64,000 nucleotides of DNA from Nocardia seriolae NBRC 15557 (GTDB lineage: Bacteria > Actinomycetota > Actinomycetes > Mycobacteriales > Mycobacteriaceae). Under the pieces are notes generated by a model that worked only from the letters and a program-made list of their open reading frames with translations, was not told where the DNA came from and ran no database searches. The number at the start of each line of letters is the position of its first letter. The first letter of the stretch is position 1. The DNA lies in assembly GCF_007990715.1 (NCBI RefSeq), contig NZ_BJWY01000002.1:62001-126000 (forward strand). The letters run 5' to 3'. Shown piece by piece: positions 8,735 through 16,788 of the stretch. The position numbers and the translations under genes were made by a program.

Positions 8735-9814
8735 ATGCCCGAGAAGAACACCTACCCGGTGCAGCTCGTACAGCCCGACGGTCGGCGCGTCCACGATCGC
8801 GCACACGCTCCCCTGGTCGCCGATATCGACGGCGAACACCTGCGCGCCATGTACTCCGACATGGTCGTGGCCCGGCGCGTCGACACCGAGGCCACCGCCC
8901 TGCAACGCCAGGGCCAGCTCGGACTCTGGCCGCCCATGCTGGGCCAGGAGGCCGCCCAGATCGGCTCGGCCCACGCCCTGCATCCCGACGATTACGTCTT
9001 CTGTAGCTACCGCGAGCACGGTGTCGCCCTGTGCCGCGGCGTCGCGCCCGAGGAGCTCACCCGGCTCTGGCGCGGTGTGGCCCACTCCTGCTGGGATGCC
9101 GACGCGGTCCGGATGACCAATCCGGCCATCGTGGTCGGCGCGCAGGGCCTGCACGCCACCGGCTACGCCTACGCCGCCCACCTCGAGGGCTCCGAGATCG
9201 CCACCATCGCCTACTTCGGCGACGGCGCGACCAGTCAGGGCGATATCGCCGAGGCGCTCGGTTTCGCGGCGAGCTGGTCCGCGCCGGTGGTGTTCTTCTG
9301 CCAGAACAACCACTGGGCCATCAGCGCACCCGTGCGGGTGCAGAGCGCGACGCCGATCGCCCGCCGCGCGCTCGGCTACGGCATTCCCGGCGTGCAGGTG
9401 GACGGCAACGACGTGCTGGCCGTGCTGGCGGTGACCCGGCAGGCGATCGCGCACGCGCGGGCCGGGGCCGGACCGAGTTTCATCGAGGCCATCACCTACC
9501 GGATGGGCCCGCACACCACCGCCGACGACCCCACCCGCTACCGCACCGACGCCGAGCTCGAGCTGTGGCGACGCCGCGATCCCATCGACCGCCTGCGCCG
9601 GCTGCTGGAACGAGAACATCTGTGGGACAGCGACTTCGAGAACCAGGTGGATGAGCGCACGGCGGACGTCGCGGCCCGGCTGCGCGCCGCCACCCTCACC
9701 ATGCCCGACCCGGAACCCACGCAGCTCTTCGACCACGTGTACGCCACCCCGCACCGGCTGATCGCGGCGGAAGCCCGCGAGTACGCCGTCTACCTGGAGG
9801 GAGCAGGGCGATGA
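8735..9814 (+). CDS. 2-oxoacid dehydrogenase E1 component, alpha subunit
   Basis: A 359-residue thiamine diphosphate subunit. The TPP motif is complete: GDGATSQGD near residue 166 followed by QNNHW about 25 residues later. Together with E1 beta it decarboxylates a 2-oxoacid and acylates the lipoyl group of E2. AGGAGG at 8721-8726 sets the ATG at 8735. Length and sequence fit both the branched-chain (BkdA) and the pyruvate (PdhA) groups; the neighbouring Lrp gene leans towards branched-chain substrates, but that is inference. First gene of a three-gene operon; it overlaps E1 beta by ATGA. Confidence 0.94.
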   Translation: MPEKNTYPVQLVQPDGRRVHDRAHAPLVADIDGEHLRAMYSDMVVARRVDTEATALQRQGQLGLWPPMLGQEAAQIGSAHALHPDDYVFCSYREHGVALCRGVAPEELTRLWRGVAHSCWDADAVRMTNPAIVVGAQGLHATGYAYAAHLEGSEIATIAYFGDGATSQGDIAEALGFAASWSAPVVFFCQNNHWAISAPVRVQSATPIARRALGYGIPGVQVDGNDVLAVLAVTRQAIAHARAGAGPSFIEAITYRMGPHTTADDPTRYRTDAELELWRRRDPIDRLRRLLEREHLWDSDFENQVDERTADVAARLRAATLTMPDPEPTQLFDHVYATPHRLIAAEAREYAVYLEGAGR

Positions 9815-10794
9815 AGACCACGTTCGCGGGAGCCATCCACTACGGACTGCGCCGGTCGCTCGAGGACGATCCGAAGGTCGTGCTCATGGGCGAGGACATC
9901 GGCCGCCTCGGCGGGGTCTTCCGGGTCACCGACACGCTGCAGAAGGATTTCGGGAACAACCGCGTCATCGATACCCCGCTGGCCGAATCCGGAATCGTGG
10001 GAACGGCTTTCGGAATGGCGCTGCGCGGGCTGCGGCCGGTGTGTGAAATCCAGTTCGACGGATTCGTGTATCCGGCCTTCGACCAGATTGTCTCGCAGGT
10101 CGCGAAAATCCATTTCCGGACGCGGGGAAAGGTGATCGCACCCATCACCATTCGCATTCCCTTCGGCGGTGGCATCGGCTCGGTGGAACACCACTCGGAA
10201 TCCCCCGAGGCGTATTTCGCGCACACGGCGGGGTTGCGGGTGGTGTCGCCGAGCAATCCGGCCGACGCGTATCTGATGATCCGCCAGGCCGTGGCGCTCG
10301 ACGATCCGGTGATCTTCTTCGAACCGAAACGCCGCTACTGGGACAAGGCCGAGGTGGACTTCGACCGGCTGGACCGGGACGGTGGACCGGCCCTGGACCA
10401 GGCCAGAGTCTGCGCGAGCGGGGAGGACGCCACCATCGTCGCCTACGGCGGGACGGTGGCCACCGCGCTCACCGCGGCCGATATCGCGGCCTCGGAAGGA
10501 CATTCGATCGAGGTGATCGATCTGCGCAGCCTCTCGCCCATCGATTTCGACACCATCGAAACCTCGGTGCGGAAAACCGGGCGGCTCATCGTGGTGCACG
10601 AGGCCCCCGTATTCGCCGGGCTGGGAGCGGAAATCGCGGCGCGGATCACCGAACGCTGCTTCTACCAATTGGAATCGCCGGTATTGCGCGTCGGTGGCTT
10701 CGACATCCCCTATCCCCCGGCTAAACTCGAACGGCATCACCTGCCCGACCCCGACCGCATTCTCGCCGCGGTCGATCGCACGCTCGCCGCTTGA
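9811..10794 (+). CDS. 2-oxoacid dehydrogenase E1 component, beta subunit
   Basis: A 327-residue transketolase-like subunit: VVLMGEDIGRLGGVFRVT near residues 25-42, the pyrimidine-binding half EIQFDGFVYPAFDQI, and a C-terminal transketolase domain (RLIVVHEAPVFAGLGAEIAARI). It pairs with E1 alpha to form the alpha2-beta2 decarboxylase. It is translationally coupled to E1 alpha by a four-base overlap (9811-9814), and the E2 gene follows after 23 bases. Confidence 0.95.
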   Translation: MKTTFAGAIHYGLRRSLEDDPKVVLMGEDIGRLGGVFRVTDTLQKDFGNNRVIDTPLAESGIVGTAFGMALRGLRPVCEIQFDGFVYPAFDQIVSQVAKIHFRTRGKVIAPITIRIPFGGGIGSVEHHSESPEAYFAHTAGLRVVSPSNPADAYLMIRQAVALDDPVIFFEPKRRYWDKAEVDFDRLDRDGGPALDQARVCASGEDATIVAYGGTVATALTAADIAASEGHSIEVIDLRSLSPIDFDTIETSVRKTGRLIVVHEAPVFAGLGAEIAARITERCFYQLESPVLRVGGFDIPYPPAKLERHHLPDPDRILAAVDRTLAA

Positions 10795-10817
10795 ACCGTT
10801 ACACGGAGGAAAGCCCG

Positions 10818-12221
10818 GTGGAAGATCAGCAGCAGGTCCAGGAATTCCGTTTGCCCGATCTCGGGGAGGGATTGGCGGACGCGGAATTCGTGTCGTGGGC
10901 GGTCGCGGTGGGCGACACGGTGGCATTGAATCAGGTCATCGCCGAGGTCGAGACCGCCAAGGCACAGGTGGCCCTGCCGAGCCCGTACGCGGGCACGGTG
11001 CTGGAGCTGCTGGCGCGGCCGGGCGAGACGGTGCCGGTGGGAGCCCCGCTCATTCGGATCGGGTCCGCGGCCACGGCCACCGCGGCGGCCGACGGGACGG
11101 AGACGGCCGACGCGGCTCCCGTCGAACGGCAATCCGTGCTGGTCGGCTACGGGCCCAGTAGCGAGCCGATCTCCCGGCGGGCGCGTCCGACGTCGAGAGC
11201 GGCCGACGCACCGGCCAACTCCGGTCGCGCCATGGGATCGGACGGCCCCGAGGGGCTCGGCAGCTCCGCCCCGGCGGGCCGTCCCGCCGCCACCCCGGCC
11301 GCCCGGAAACTGGCCCGCGAGATCGGGATCGACCTGGCCGCGGTCATCGGCACCGGCCCGCAGGGCGCGGTCACCGTCGAGGATCTGCACGGCATGCGCC
11401 CGGAATCTCTTGGTTCCGGCCATATTCCGATCCACACCCCGCCGCCCGCCACCCTGGTGGCACTGCCCGCGCCCGAGGTGCCGCCCATGCACCGGATCGG
11501 GCCCGGCGACGCACCCGCCGAACGCGAAACCCGCACCCCCATCGCCGGAATCCGCAAGCGCACGGCCGCGGCCATGGTGGCCAGCGCCCAGCACATTCCG
11601 CAGGCGAGCGCCTTCGTGACAACGGATTTGACCGCGTCCATGGAATTGCTGGAGCATCTGCGGGCGACACCCAGCTTCACCGGGCTGACCCTGACCCCGC
11701 TGGCGCTGGTCGCGCGGGCGACGCTGGCGGCGCTGCTCGAGTTCCCGGAGATCAATTCGTGCTGGGACGAGGCGAATCAGGAGATCATTACCAAGCACTA
11801 CGTGAATCTCGGCTTCGCGGTCGCCACCGAACGCGGGCTGCTGGTGCCCAATCTCAAGGAGGCGCAAGGCTTCACGCTGCGCGATCTGTGCCTGGAGATC
11901 GCGGGCGCGGCGGGCAAGGCGCGGGCCGGGACCGCCACGCCCGCCGATCTGACCGGCGGCACCTTCACCATCACCAATGTGGGCGTGTTCGGCGTGGATA
12001 CCGGTGTGCCGCTGGTGAATCCGGGTGAAGGGGCGATCCTGTGCCTGGGTTCCATCCGCAAGCGCCCGTGGGTGCACCGCGACGAACTGGCGGTGCGCTG
12101 GGTGACCAGCCTGGGATTGAGCTTCGACCACCGCATGATCGACGGCGAGCAGGGCTCGCGGTTCCTGGCCAGTGTGGCCGCGCTGCTGGAGGATCCGCTG
12201 ACCCTGCTCGGCCGGGTCTAG
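10818..12221 (+). CDS. 2-oxoacid dehydrogenase E2 (dihydrolipoamide acyltransferase)
   Basis: A 467-residue E2. One N-terminal lipoyl domain carries ETAKA with Lys48 as the lipoylation site; a flexible linker follows; then the E3/E1-binding domain (TPAARKLAREIGIDLAAVIGTG, about 155-190); then the catalytic domain ending with DHRMIDGEQG, whose His (near 438) is the acyltransferase base. GTG 10818 is chosen because GGAGG at 10805-10809 lies eight bases upstream; a TTG at 10791 overlapping the E1 beta stop lacks such support. No E3 gene follows, so lipoamide dehydrogenase must be encoded elsewhere. Confidence 0.94.
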   Translation: MEDQQQVQEFRLPDLGEGLADAEFVSWAVAVGDTVALNQVIAEVETAKAQVALPSPYAGTVLELLARPGETVPVGAPLIRIGSAATATAAADGTETADAAPVERQSVLVGYGPSSEPISRRARPTSRAADAPANSGRAMGSDGPEGLGSSAPAGRPAATPAARKLAREIGIDLAAVIGTGPQGAVTVEDLHGMRPESLGSGHIPIHTPPPATLVALPAPEVPPMHRIGPGDAPAERETRTPIAGIRKRTAAAMVASAQHIPQASAFVTTDLTASMELLEHLRATPSFTGLTLTPLALVARATLAALLEFPEINSCWDEANQEIITKHYVNLGFAVATERGLLVPNLKEAQGFTLRDLCLEIAGAAGKARAGTATPADLTGGTFTITNVGVFGVDTGVPLVNPGEGAILCLGSIRKRPWVHRDELAVRWVTSLGLSFDHRMIDGEQGSRFLASVAALLEDPLTLLGRV

Positions 12222-12655
12222 TGCTCGGCGGCCGCCGTAACCACCAGCGGCTCGGCGGCCGCGCGAATGACGGCCGGAATCGGCACCGGCTTGCGCGTCA
12301 CCTCGTCCACGTAGACGTGCACGAAGGTGCCGGTGGCCGCCAGGTGCAGGCCGTCCGCGCCGTCGCGGAAGATGGCCAGCTCATAGCTGATGCTGGAGTT
12401 GCCCAGGCGAGCAATGCGAATGCCCACCCGCAGCTGGTCCGGGAAGCTCAGCGAGTCCATGAACTTGCAGGAGGTCTCCGCCACGATCCCGATCGCGGAT
12501 AGGTCCCGGATATCCGTCCCGGTCGCGTGAATCAGCCACGCGTTCACGGCCGTATCGAAGTACGAGTAGTACGTCACGTTGTTCACGTGCCCGTAGTGAT
12601 CGTTGTCCGCCCAGCGCGTCGGCACCGGCCAGAGCACCGGATACACATCCGTCAT
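12218..12655 (-). CDS. Hotdog-fold acyl-CoA thioesterase (4HBT family)
   Basis: A 145-residue protein with the 4-hydroxybenzoyl-CoA thioesterase signature RWADNDHYGHVNNVTYYSYFD (Asp near residue 17 as catalytic acid, HVNNV loop next to it). It likely hydrolyses a short or aromatic acyl-CoA. Its stop codon shares bases with the E2 stop (12218-12221), so transcription of the two is convergent. The exact substrate is not visible. Confidence 0.9.
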   Translation of the reverse strand: MTDVYPVLWPVPTRWADNDHYGHVNNVTYYSYFDTAVNAWLIHATGTDIRDLSAIGIVAETSCKFMDSLSFPDQLRVGIRIARLGNSSISYELAIFRDGADGLHLAATGTFVHVYVDEVTRKPVPIPAVIRAAAEPLVVTAAAEH

Positions 12656-12680
12656 TTTGCCCTCCGCTTCGCTCCGGGCG

Positions 12681-12775
12681 GGTTCGCGGCCCCGAAGTCT
12701 CGATTCTTCCCTCCCGCCGCTCCTCCGCTTCGCTCCCCCGCTCTGGTCAGTCCAGAATCGAGACGGCCGCGAACC
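12681..12775. repeat. Long bulged inverted repeat in an intergenic spacer
   Basis: GGTTCGCGGCC (12681-12691) plus GTCTCGATTCT (12697-12707), separated by five unpaired bases, are exactly complementary in reverse to AGAATCGAGAC (12754-12764) and GGCCGCGAACC (12765-12775), which are adjacent. The 46-base loop and left flank contain two copies of CTCCGCTTCGCTCC. It lies in the 180-bp gap between the thioesterase and AraC genes, both on the minus strand. It may be a dispersed intergenic repeat, a structured RNA or a terminator. Confidence 0.75.
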
Positions 12776-12835
12776 TTTGAGTGGGGGCTTGCCGAGAACG
12801 AACCTTAGCTGCTCCGTCCGTGACGGTAGCGGCTC

Positions 12836-13792
12836 TCAGGCGGAGCGTTCGTCAGGGGTGGCGCGATGGTCCCGGGGGCTGATGCCGTAGTGGCGTTTGA
12901 AGGCGGTGGACAGGGCGAAGGCGCTGCCGTAGCCGACCCGGCGGGCGATGGATTCCAGGGTGGCATCGGATTCGTGGAGCAGATCGGCGGCCAGGGCCAG
13001 GCGCCAATCGGTGAGGAAGGCCATGGGCGGCTCGCCGACGAGTTCGGTGAAGCGGCGGGCCAGGGCGGCGCGGGAGACGCCGACCTCGGCGGCCAGCGAG
13101 GCGACCGTCCACGGGTGGGCCGGATTGTGCTGCATGAGGCGCAGCGCCTTGCCGACCAGCGGGTCGCCGTAGGCGTGATACCAGGCCGGGGCGTCGGCGC
13201 GGGAGAACCAGGCGCGCAGGGTGGCGATGAGCAGCAGGTCCAATAGTCGGTCCAGCATGGTCCCCTGGGCGGGTAGGTCCTTGGCGGACTCGTCGACCAG
13301 CAGATCCAGTACGCGCGAATCGATTTCGCCGCGGGAGAGCACCGCGATCGGGGGCAGCGCGCGCAGCAGCCGGCGGCTGGCCGCCGATTCGTGCTCGTAG
13401 GTGCCGGTGACCAGCACGGTCTGCGCGTCGGCGCTGGTGCCCCAGCTGCGCACGCCCAGACTCAGTGCCTCGCACAGCACTTCGCCGTCCATGGTGGTGG
13501 TGATATTGCCGGGCTCGATGAGCACCTGCGGCGCGGTCGCCGGGTCGTCGGCCACCGTGTAGTGGTCGGGCCCGCGGAAGACCGCGATATCACCGGTGCG
13601 CAGCTGGCGCGGTGCAACCGGCTTGCCGCCCTTGGGGTCCGGTATCACCCAGCCGCCGCCGCGCACCACCGCCACCAGGGTCAGCGGCGCCTCGTCGCGG
13701 ATGCGCAGGGACCAGGGCGGGTCGAACGACGAGCGCATGACGAACGCCGCTCGCGCGCGTGGTCCTTCGAGCAGGCTGGCCAACGCATCCAT
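12836..13792 (-). CDS. AraC family regulator with N-terminal cupin domain
   Basis: A 318-residue activator-type regulator. The N-terminal half is an AraC-binding-like cupin (about 1-180, Cupin_6 type), and the C-terminal 100 residues hold the two AraC HTHs (WTVASLAAEVGVSRAALARRFTELVG and LESIARRVGYGSAFALSTAFKRHYGISP). ATG 13792 begins MDALASLLEGPRARAAF, the usual start for this group. It is divergent from the NAD(P)-binding protein gene at 13867, with which it forms the typical AraC/NmrA pair. Confidence 0.92.
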   Translation of the reverse strand: MDALASLLEGPRARAAFVMRSSFDPPWSLRIRDEAPLTLVAVVRGGGWVIPDPKGGKPVAPRQLRTGDIAVFRGPDHYTVADDPATAPQVLIEPGNITTTMDGEVLCEALSLGVRSWGTSADAQTVLVTGTYEHESAASRRLLRALPPIAVLSRGEIDSRVLDLLVDESAKDLPAQGTMLDRLLDLLLIATLRAWFSRADAPAWYHAYGDPLVGKALRLMQHNPAHPWTVASLAAEVGVSRAALARRFTELVGEPPMAFLTDWRLALAADLLHESDATLESIARRVGYGSAFALSTAFKRHYGISPRDHRATPDERSA

Positions 13793-13866
13793 AACAAAGA
13801 CGATTGCAAATGCCCGAGCGCTTCTCAACCATGTTCGTGCCCGCCGAATCCCGGTGTACTCGATAC

Positions 13867-14724
13867 ATGATCATCGAAAACGTTCCCAACAGCGAAAACA
13901 CCGTTCTCGTGCTCGGCGCGACCGGAAAAACCGGACGCCGGGTAGCCGAGCTGCTGACCGCCCGCGGGGTGCCGGTGCGGGCCGGTTCACGCTCGGCCGC
14001 AATCCCGTTCGACTGGACCGACCGGGTTACCTGGGCCGCCGCGCTGGCGGGCGTGGACGCGGTGTACCTGTCCTACCAGCCCGATCTGGCGGTGCCCGGC
14101 GCGCCCGCAGACATCAAGGCGCTGACCGTCGCGGCGGCGGCCGCGGGGGTGCGCAAGATCGTGCTGCTGTCCGGACGCGGCGAGCCCGAGGCGCTGGAAT
14201 GCGAAGCGATCGTGCGGGATTCGGGGCCGATCTGGACCGTGGTGCGGTGCGCGTGGTTCGCGCAGAACTTCAGCGAGGGCGCGTTCGCCGACCCCATCCT
14301 GGCCGGCGAGGTGGCGCTGCCCACCGGGGACGTGCCGGAACCCTTCGTGCACGCGGACGATATCGCCGAGGTGGCGGTGGCCGCCCTGCTCGACGACCGG
14401 CATGCGGGAGAGATCTACGAACTGACCGGTCCGCGCGCGCTCAGCTTCGCCGACGCCGTGGCCGAGATCGCCGCGGCCACGGGGCGGGAGATCGCGTTCG
14501 TCCCGCTCACCCGAACGGATTTCGTGGCCGCGCTGACCTCCTACGGGGTGCCCGCCGACGAGATCAGCCTGCTCGACTATCTGTTCGGGACCGTGCTGGA
14601 CGGTCGCAATTCACACCTCGCCGACGGGGTGCGCCGGGCGCTCGGACGCGAGCCCCGAGACTTCGCCGAGTATGTGCGCGAGGTGGCGATTTCCGGTGTG
14701 TGGTCGGTCACCGCGGACGCGTGA
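13867..14724 (+). CDS. NmrA-like NAD(P)H-binding protein
   Basis: A 285-residue atypical short-chain dehydrogenase. The dinucleotide loop is VLGATGKTGRRVAELL (residues 16-31), and the C-terminal half matches the NmrA/ergot-alkaloid-type (AgnC/EasG-like) group. There is no YxxxK catalytic pair at the usual place, as expected for NmrA-type proteins, so it may be a quinone or imine reductase or a redox sensor. ATG 13867 is taken as the start; upstream Met codons lie inside the divergent promoter. It is probably controlled by the AraC gene. Confidence 0.88.
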   Translation: MIIENVPNSENTVLVLGATGKTGRRVAELLTARGVPVRAGSRSAAIPFDWTDRVTWAAALAGVDAVYLSYQPDLAVPGAPADIKALTVAAAAAGVRKIVLLSGRGEPEALECEAIVRDSGPIWTVVRCAWFAQNFSEGAFADPILAGEVALPTGDVPEPFVHADDIAEVAVAALLDDRHAGEIYELTGPRALSFADAVAEIAAATGREIAFVPLTRTDFVAALTSYGVPADEISLLDYLFGTVLDGRNSHLADGVRRALGREPRDFAEYVREVAISGVWSVTADA

Positions 14725-14761
14725 CTTGTCGGTGCCGGGGCATACCATGGATATCAAACAG

Positions 14762-14778
14762 GTTGTACCGCACAAGAT
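14762..14778. promoter_or_regulatory. GTTGTACCGCACAAGAT motif upstream of the MFS gene
   Basis: A 17-base sequence with TTGT/ACAA arms and a 5-base spacer, 84 bases before the MFS start. It recurs with a single change at 39524-39540 upstream of the acyl-ACP desaturase gene. Two near-identical 17-mers in promoter regions 25 kb apart suggest a shared regulator site. Confidence 0.45.
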
Positions 14779-14862
14779 TCGGATCACTTCCCGGAGCGTC
14801 GACGAAGCCGCGAAGGGGTGAATGCCGGGGAGCTGCCGGGCACACCCGGTAGCGTCGTACCG

Positions 14863-16227
14863 ATGGCCGCTACGATGCCCGCTCCCCGGATCCGAAAGGC
14901 CCGCCCGGCGCTGTTCGCGGTGTTCGGCCTCAATGGGATGCTCTCGGCCGTCTGGATCGTGCACATCCCGGCCGTCACCGCGCGCACCGGCGTCACACCC
15001 ACCACCCTGGGCATGCTGATCCTGCTCATGGCGGCCTGCGCCATCCTCGGCATGCAGGCCGCCGGGCCCCTGGCGGACCGCCTGGGCAGCCGCACCCTCA
15101 CCGCCGCGGCCGCCACCCTGCTGTCGGTGTCCCTGCTCGGCCCCGCCCACGCCGCCTCCCCGCTCACCCTCGGATTGGCCCTGGCCGCCTTCGGTTTCGG
15201 CAACGGCGCGCTCGACGTCTCCATGAACGCCCAGGCCGTCCACATCGAGCGCGCCTACGCCCGCCCGATCATGTCCGCCTTCCACGCCTTCTTCTCCTGC
15301 GGCGGCTTCCTCGGCTCCGCCTACGGCGCGGCCGCCCAGCACGCCCATTGGCCCGTCCCTGCCACCTTCGCCCTCGCGAGCGCCTTCGGCCTGGCCACCG
15401 TCGCCACCGCCATCCCCCGCCTGCTCCCCCATGCCGAGCCCGCCACGAGCTCGCCGACCGCGGACGGCATCCCGCGCGAGGCAGATCGCGCCATGACGCC
15501 CGCCTCGGAAGGTGCCGCCGGGCCGGTGCGCGATGCCGCGCGGCCAGCTTCGGCCGCGGACGACGGCGGCCGTCCGGGCGCTTCGCGAATCCCGCGTCCG
15601 GATCCGGCGGTCGACGCGGCGGATCCGCCGGCGGCCGGTGACGGGTCGGGAAGGCTCGGGCGGAGAGTGCTGGCGCTGGGGCTGATCGCGTTCGCGCTGC
15701 TGATGGCCGAGGGTGTGGCGGCGGATTGGAGTGCGCTGCAGGTCAAGGGGCGGCTCGGGGTGGACGCGGGCACGGCGGCGCTGGCGTTCGCCGGTTTCTC
15801 GCTGACCATGACGCTCGGGCGATTCGGGGCGGATCGGGTGAGCGGGCGGTTCGGGCGGGTGGCGATCGTGCGGTGGGGAACGCTGTTGGCTGCCATCGGA
15901 TTCGGGCTCGTGGTGGCCTCGGGGTGGCTGCCGCTGACGCTGCTGGGGTGGACGCTGTGCGGGGTCGGGCTGTCGGGCGGGGTGCCGCAGGTGTTCACGG
16001 CCGCGGGGAATCTGAGGTCGGCGACGGCGGCCACGGATATGTCGCGGGTGTTCGGGCTCGGCTATGTGGGCCTGCTGGCCGGACCGGCGATCATCGGGTG
16101 GCTCGACAAACTGGTGCCGCTCACCGCCGCGATGGTGGCGCCGCTGCTGGCAATGCTGTTGTGCGCGTGGGGAGCCCGGGCCGTCGCGACCGTCAGGCGC
16201 TCCGATTCGGCCGTTCCCGGGCGGTAG
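14863..16227 (+). CDS. MFS transporter
   Basis: A 454-residue 12-helix major facilitator. Helices 1-6 run to about residue 190. A long Ala/Pro/Asp-rich cytoplasmic loop without predicted structure follows (about 190-265), then helices 7-12. The loop is longer than usual. The sequence resembles the YdiM/arabinose-efflux-like branch, so direction and substrate are unclear. ATG 14863 or 14875 could be the start; neither has a clear ribosome site. The last 35 bases overlap the convergent MarR gene. A 17-base motif 85 bases upstream recurs before the desaturase gene. Confidence 0.85.
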   Translation: MAATMPAPRIRKARPALFAVFGLNGMLSAVWIVHIPAVTARTGVTPTTLGMLILLMAACAILGMQAAGPLADRLGSRTLTAAAATLLSVSLLGPAHAASPLTLGLALAAFGFGNGALDVSMNAQAVHIERAYARPIMSAFHAFFSCGGFLGSAYGAAAQHAHWPVPATFALASAFGLATVATAIPRLLPHAEPATSSPTADGIPREADRAMTPASEGAAGPVRDAARPASAADDGGRPGASRIPRPDPAVDAADPPAAGDGSGRLGRRVLALGLIAFALLMAEGVAADWSALQVKGRLGVDAGTAALAFAGFSLTMTLGRFGADRVSGRFGRVAIVRWGTLLAAIGFGLVVASGWLPLTLLGWTLCGVGLSGGVPQVFTAAGNLRSATAATDMSRVFGLGYVGLLAGPAIIGWLDKLVPLTAAMVAPLLAMLLCAWGARAVATVRRSDSAVPGR

Positions 16228-16729
16228 CCCCGAAGTCGCCGATGACCTCGGCGTGGTCCAGGAAGTCGTCCACCATGCGGTGATTGAGGACGGCGAGGGT
16301 CTTCAGATCCTCGGTGTTCCAGTCCGCCAGGGCCTCGGCCATCCAGCCGCGCATGACCTCACGGATGGCTTCGACCGCCCGGCGGCCGGATGCGGTGGGC
16401 CGGGCCAGCTGGGCACGACGGTCGTCCGGATCGGGAACCCGCTCGATGTACCCCGCCTTCTCCAGCCGCTGGATCTGGCGGCTGATGTGCGGAGCCTCCA
16501 CGTCGAGGCGAGTCGCGAGCTCCCCCAAGCGCATCGGTTCGTCCGCGTCGGTGAGCAATCGCAGCAGCGGAACGCTGGCCCGGTCCATCGTGAAACCGCA
16601 CTTCACCATGGCCTGGTCGTGGCGGCGCACCCGGGTCAGCAGATACGCGACGCGGGCCAGTGCGCGCTCGAGTTCGACAATGTGACCCGCGTCAACTTCG
16701 CTGGCGCTTGTGGCTTCCGGTCCCGGCAT
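16193..16729 (-). CDS. MarR family repressor
   Basis: A 178-residue winged-helix regulator. The recognition region is MRLGELATRLDVEAPHISRQIQRLEKAGYIER, and the wing is VPDPDDRRAQLARPTASGRRAVE. It is divergent from the DHA2 exporter gene, and the 59-bp spacer contains a 21-bp palindrome. The expected circuit is repression of the exporter and itself, relieved by a phenolic or drug ligand. The 3' end overlaps the upstream MFS gene by 35 bp in convergent orientation. Confidence 0.94.
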   Translation of the reverse strand: MPGPEATSASEVDAGHIVELERALARVAYLLTRVRRHDQAMVKCGFTMDRASVPLLRLLTDADEPMRLGELATRLDVEAPHISRQIQRLEKAGYIERVPDPDDRRAQLARPTASGRRAVEAIREVMRGWMAEALADWNTEDLKTLAVLNHRMVDDFLDHAEVIGDFGATARERPNRSA

Positions 16730-16751
16730 GTGGTTATCTTACGAAACCCAT

Positions 16752-16772
16752 TTACTTAATTTTGGTAAGTAA
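16752..16772. promoter_or_regulatory. MarR operator
   Basis: TTACTTA (16752-16758) and TAAGTAA (16766-16772) are a perfect inverted repeat with a 7-base spacer, exactly between the MarR start (16729) and the exporter start (16789). The AT-rich dyad in otherwise GC-rich DNA and its position make it a strong operator candidate. Confidence 0.75.
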
Positions 16773-16788
16773 ACCAAAGGATCGCCGC

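Noticed and set aside
13804..13866. Longer N-terminus for the NmrA-like protein
   Set aside because: The added residues fall in the divergent AraC promoter and do not resemble the family; the cofactor loop sits at the normal distance from ATG 13867.
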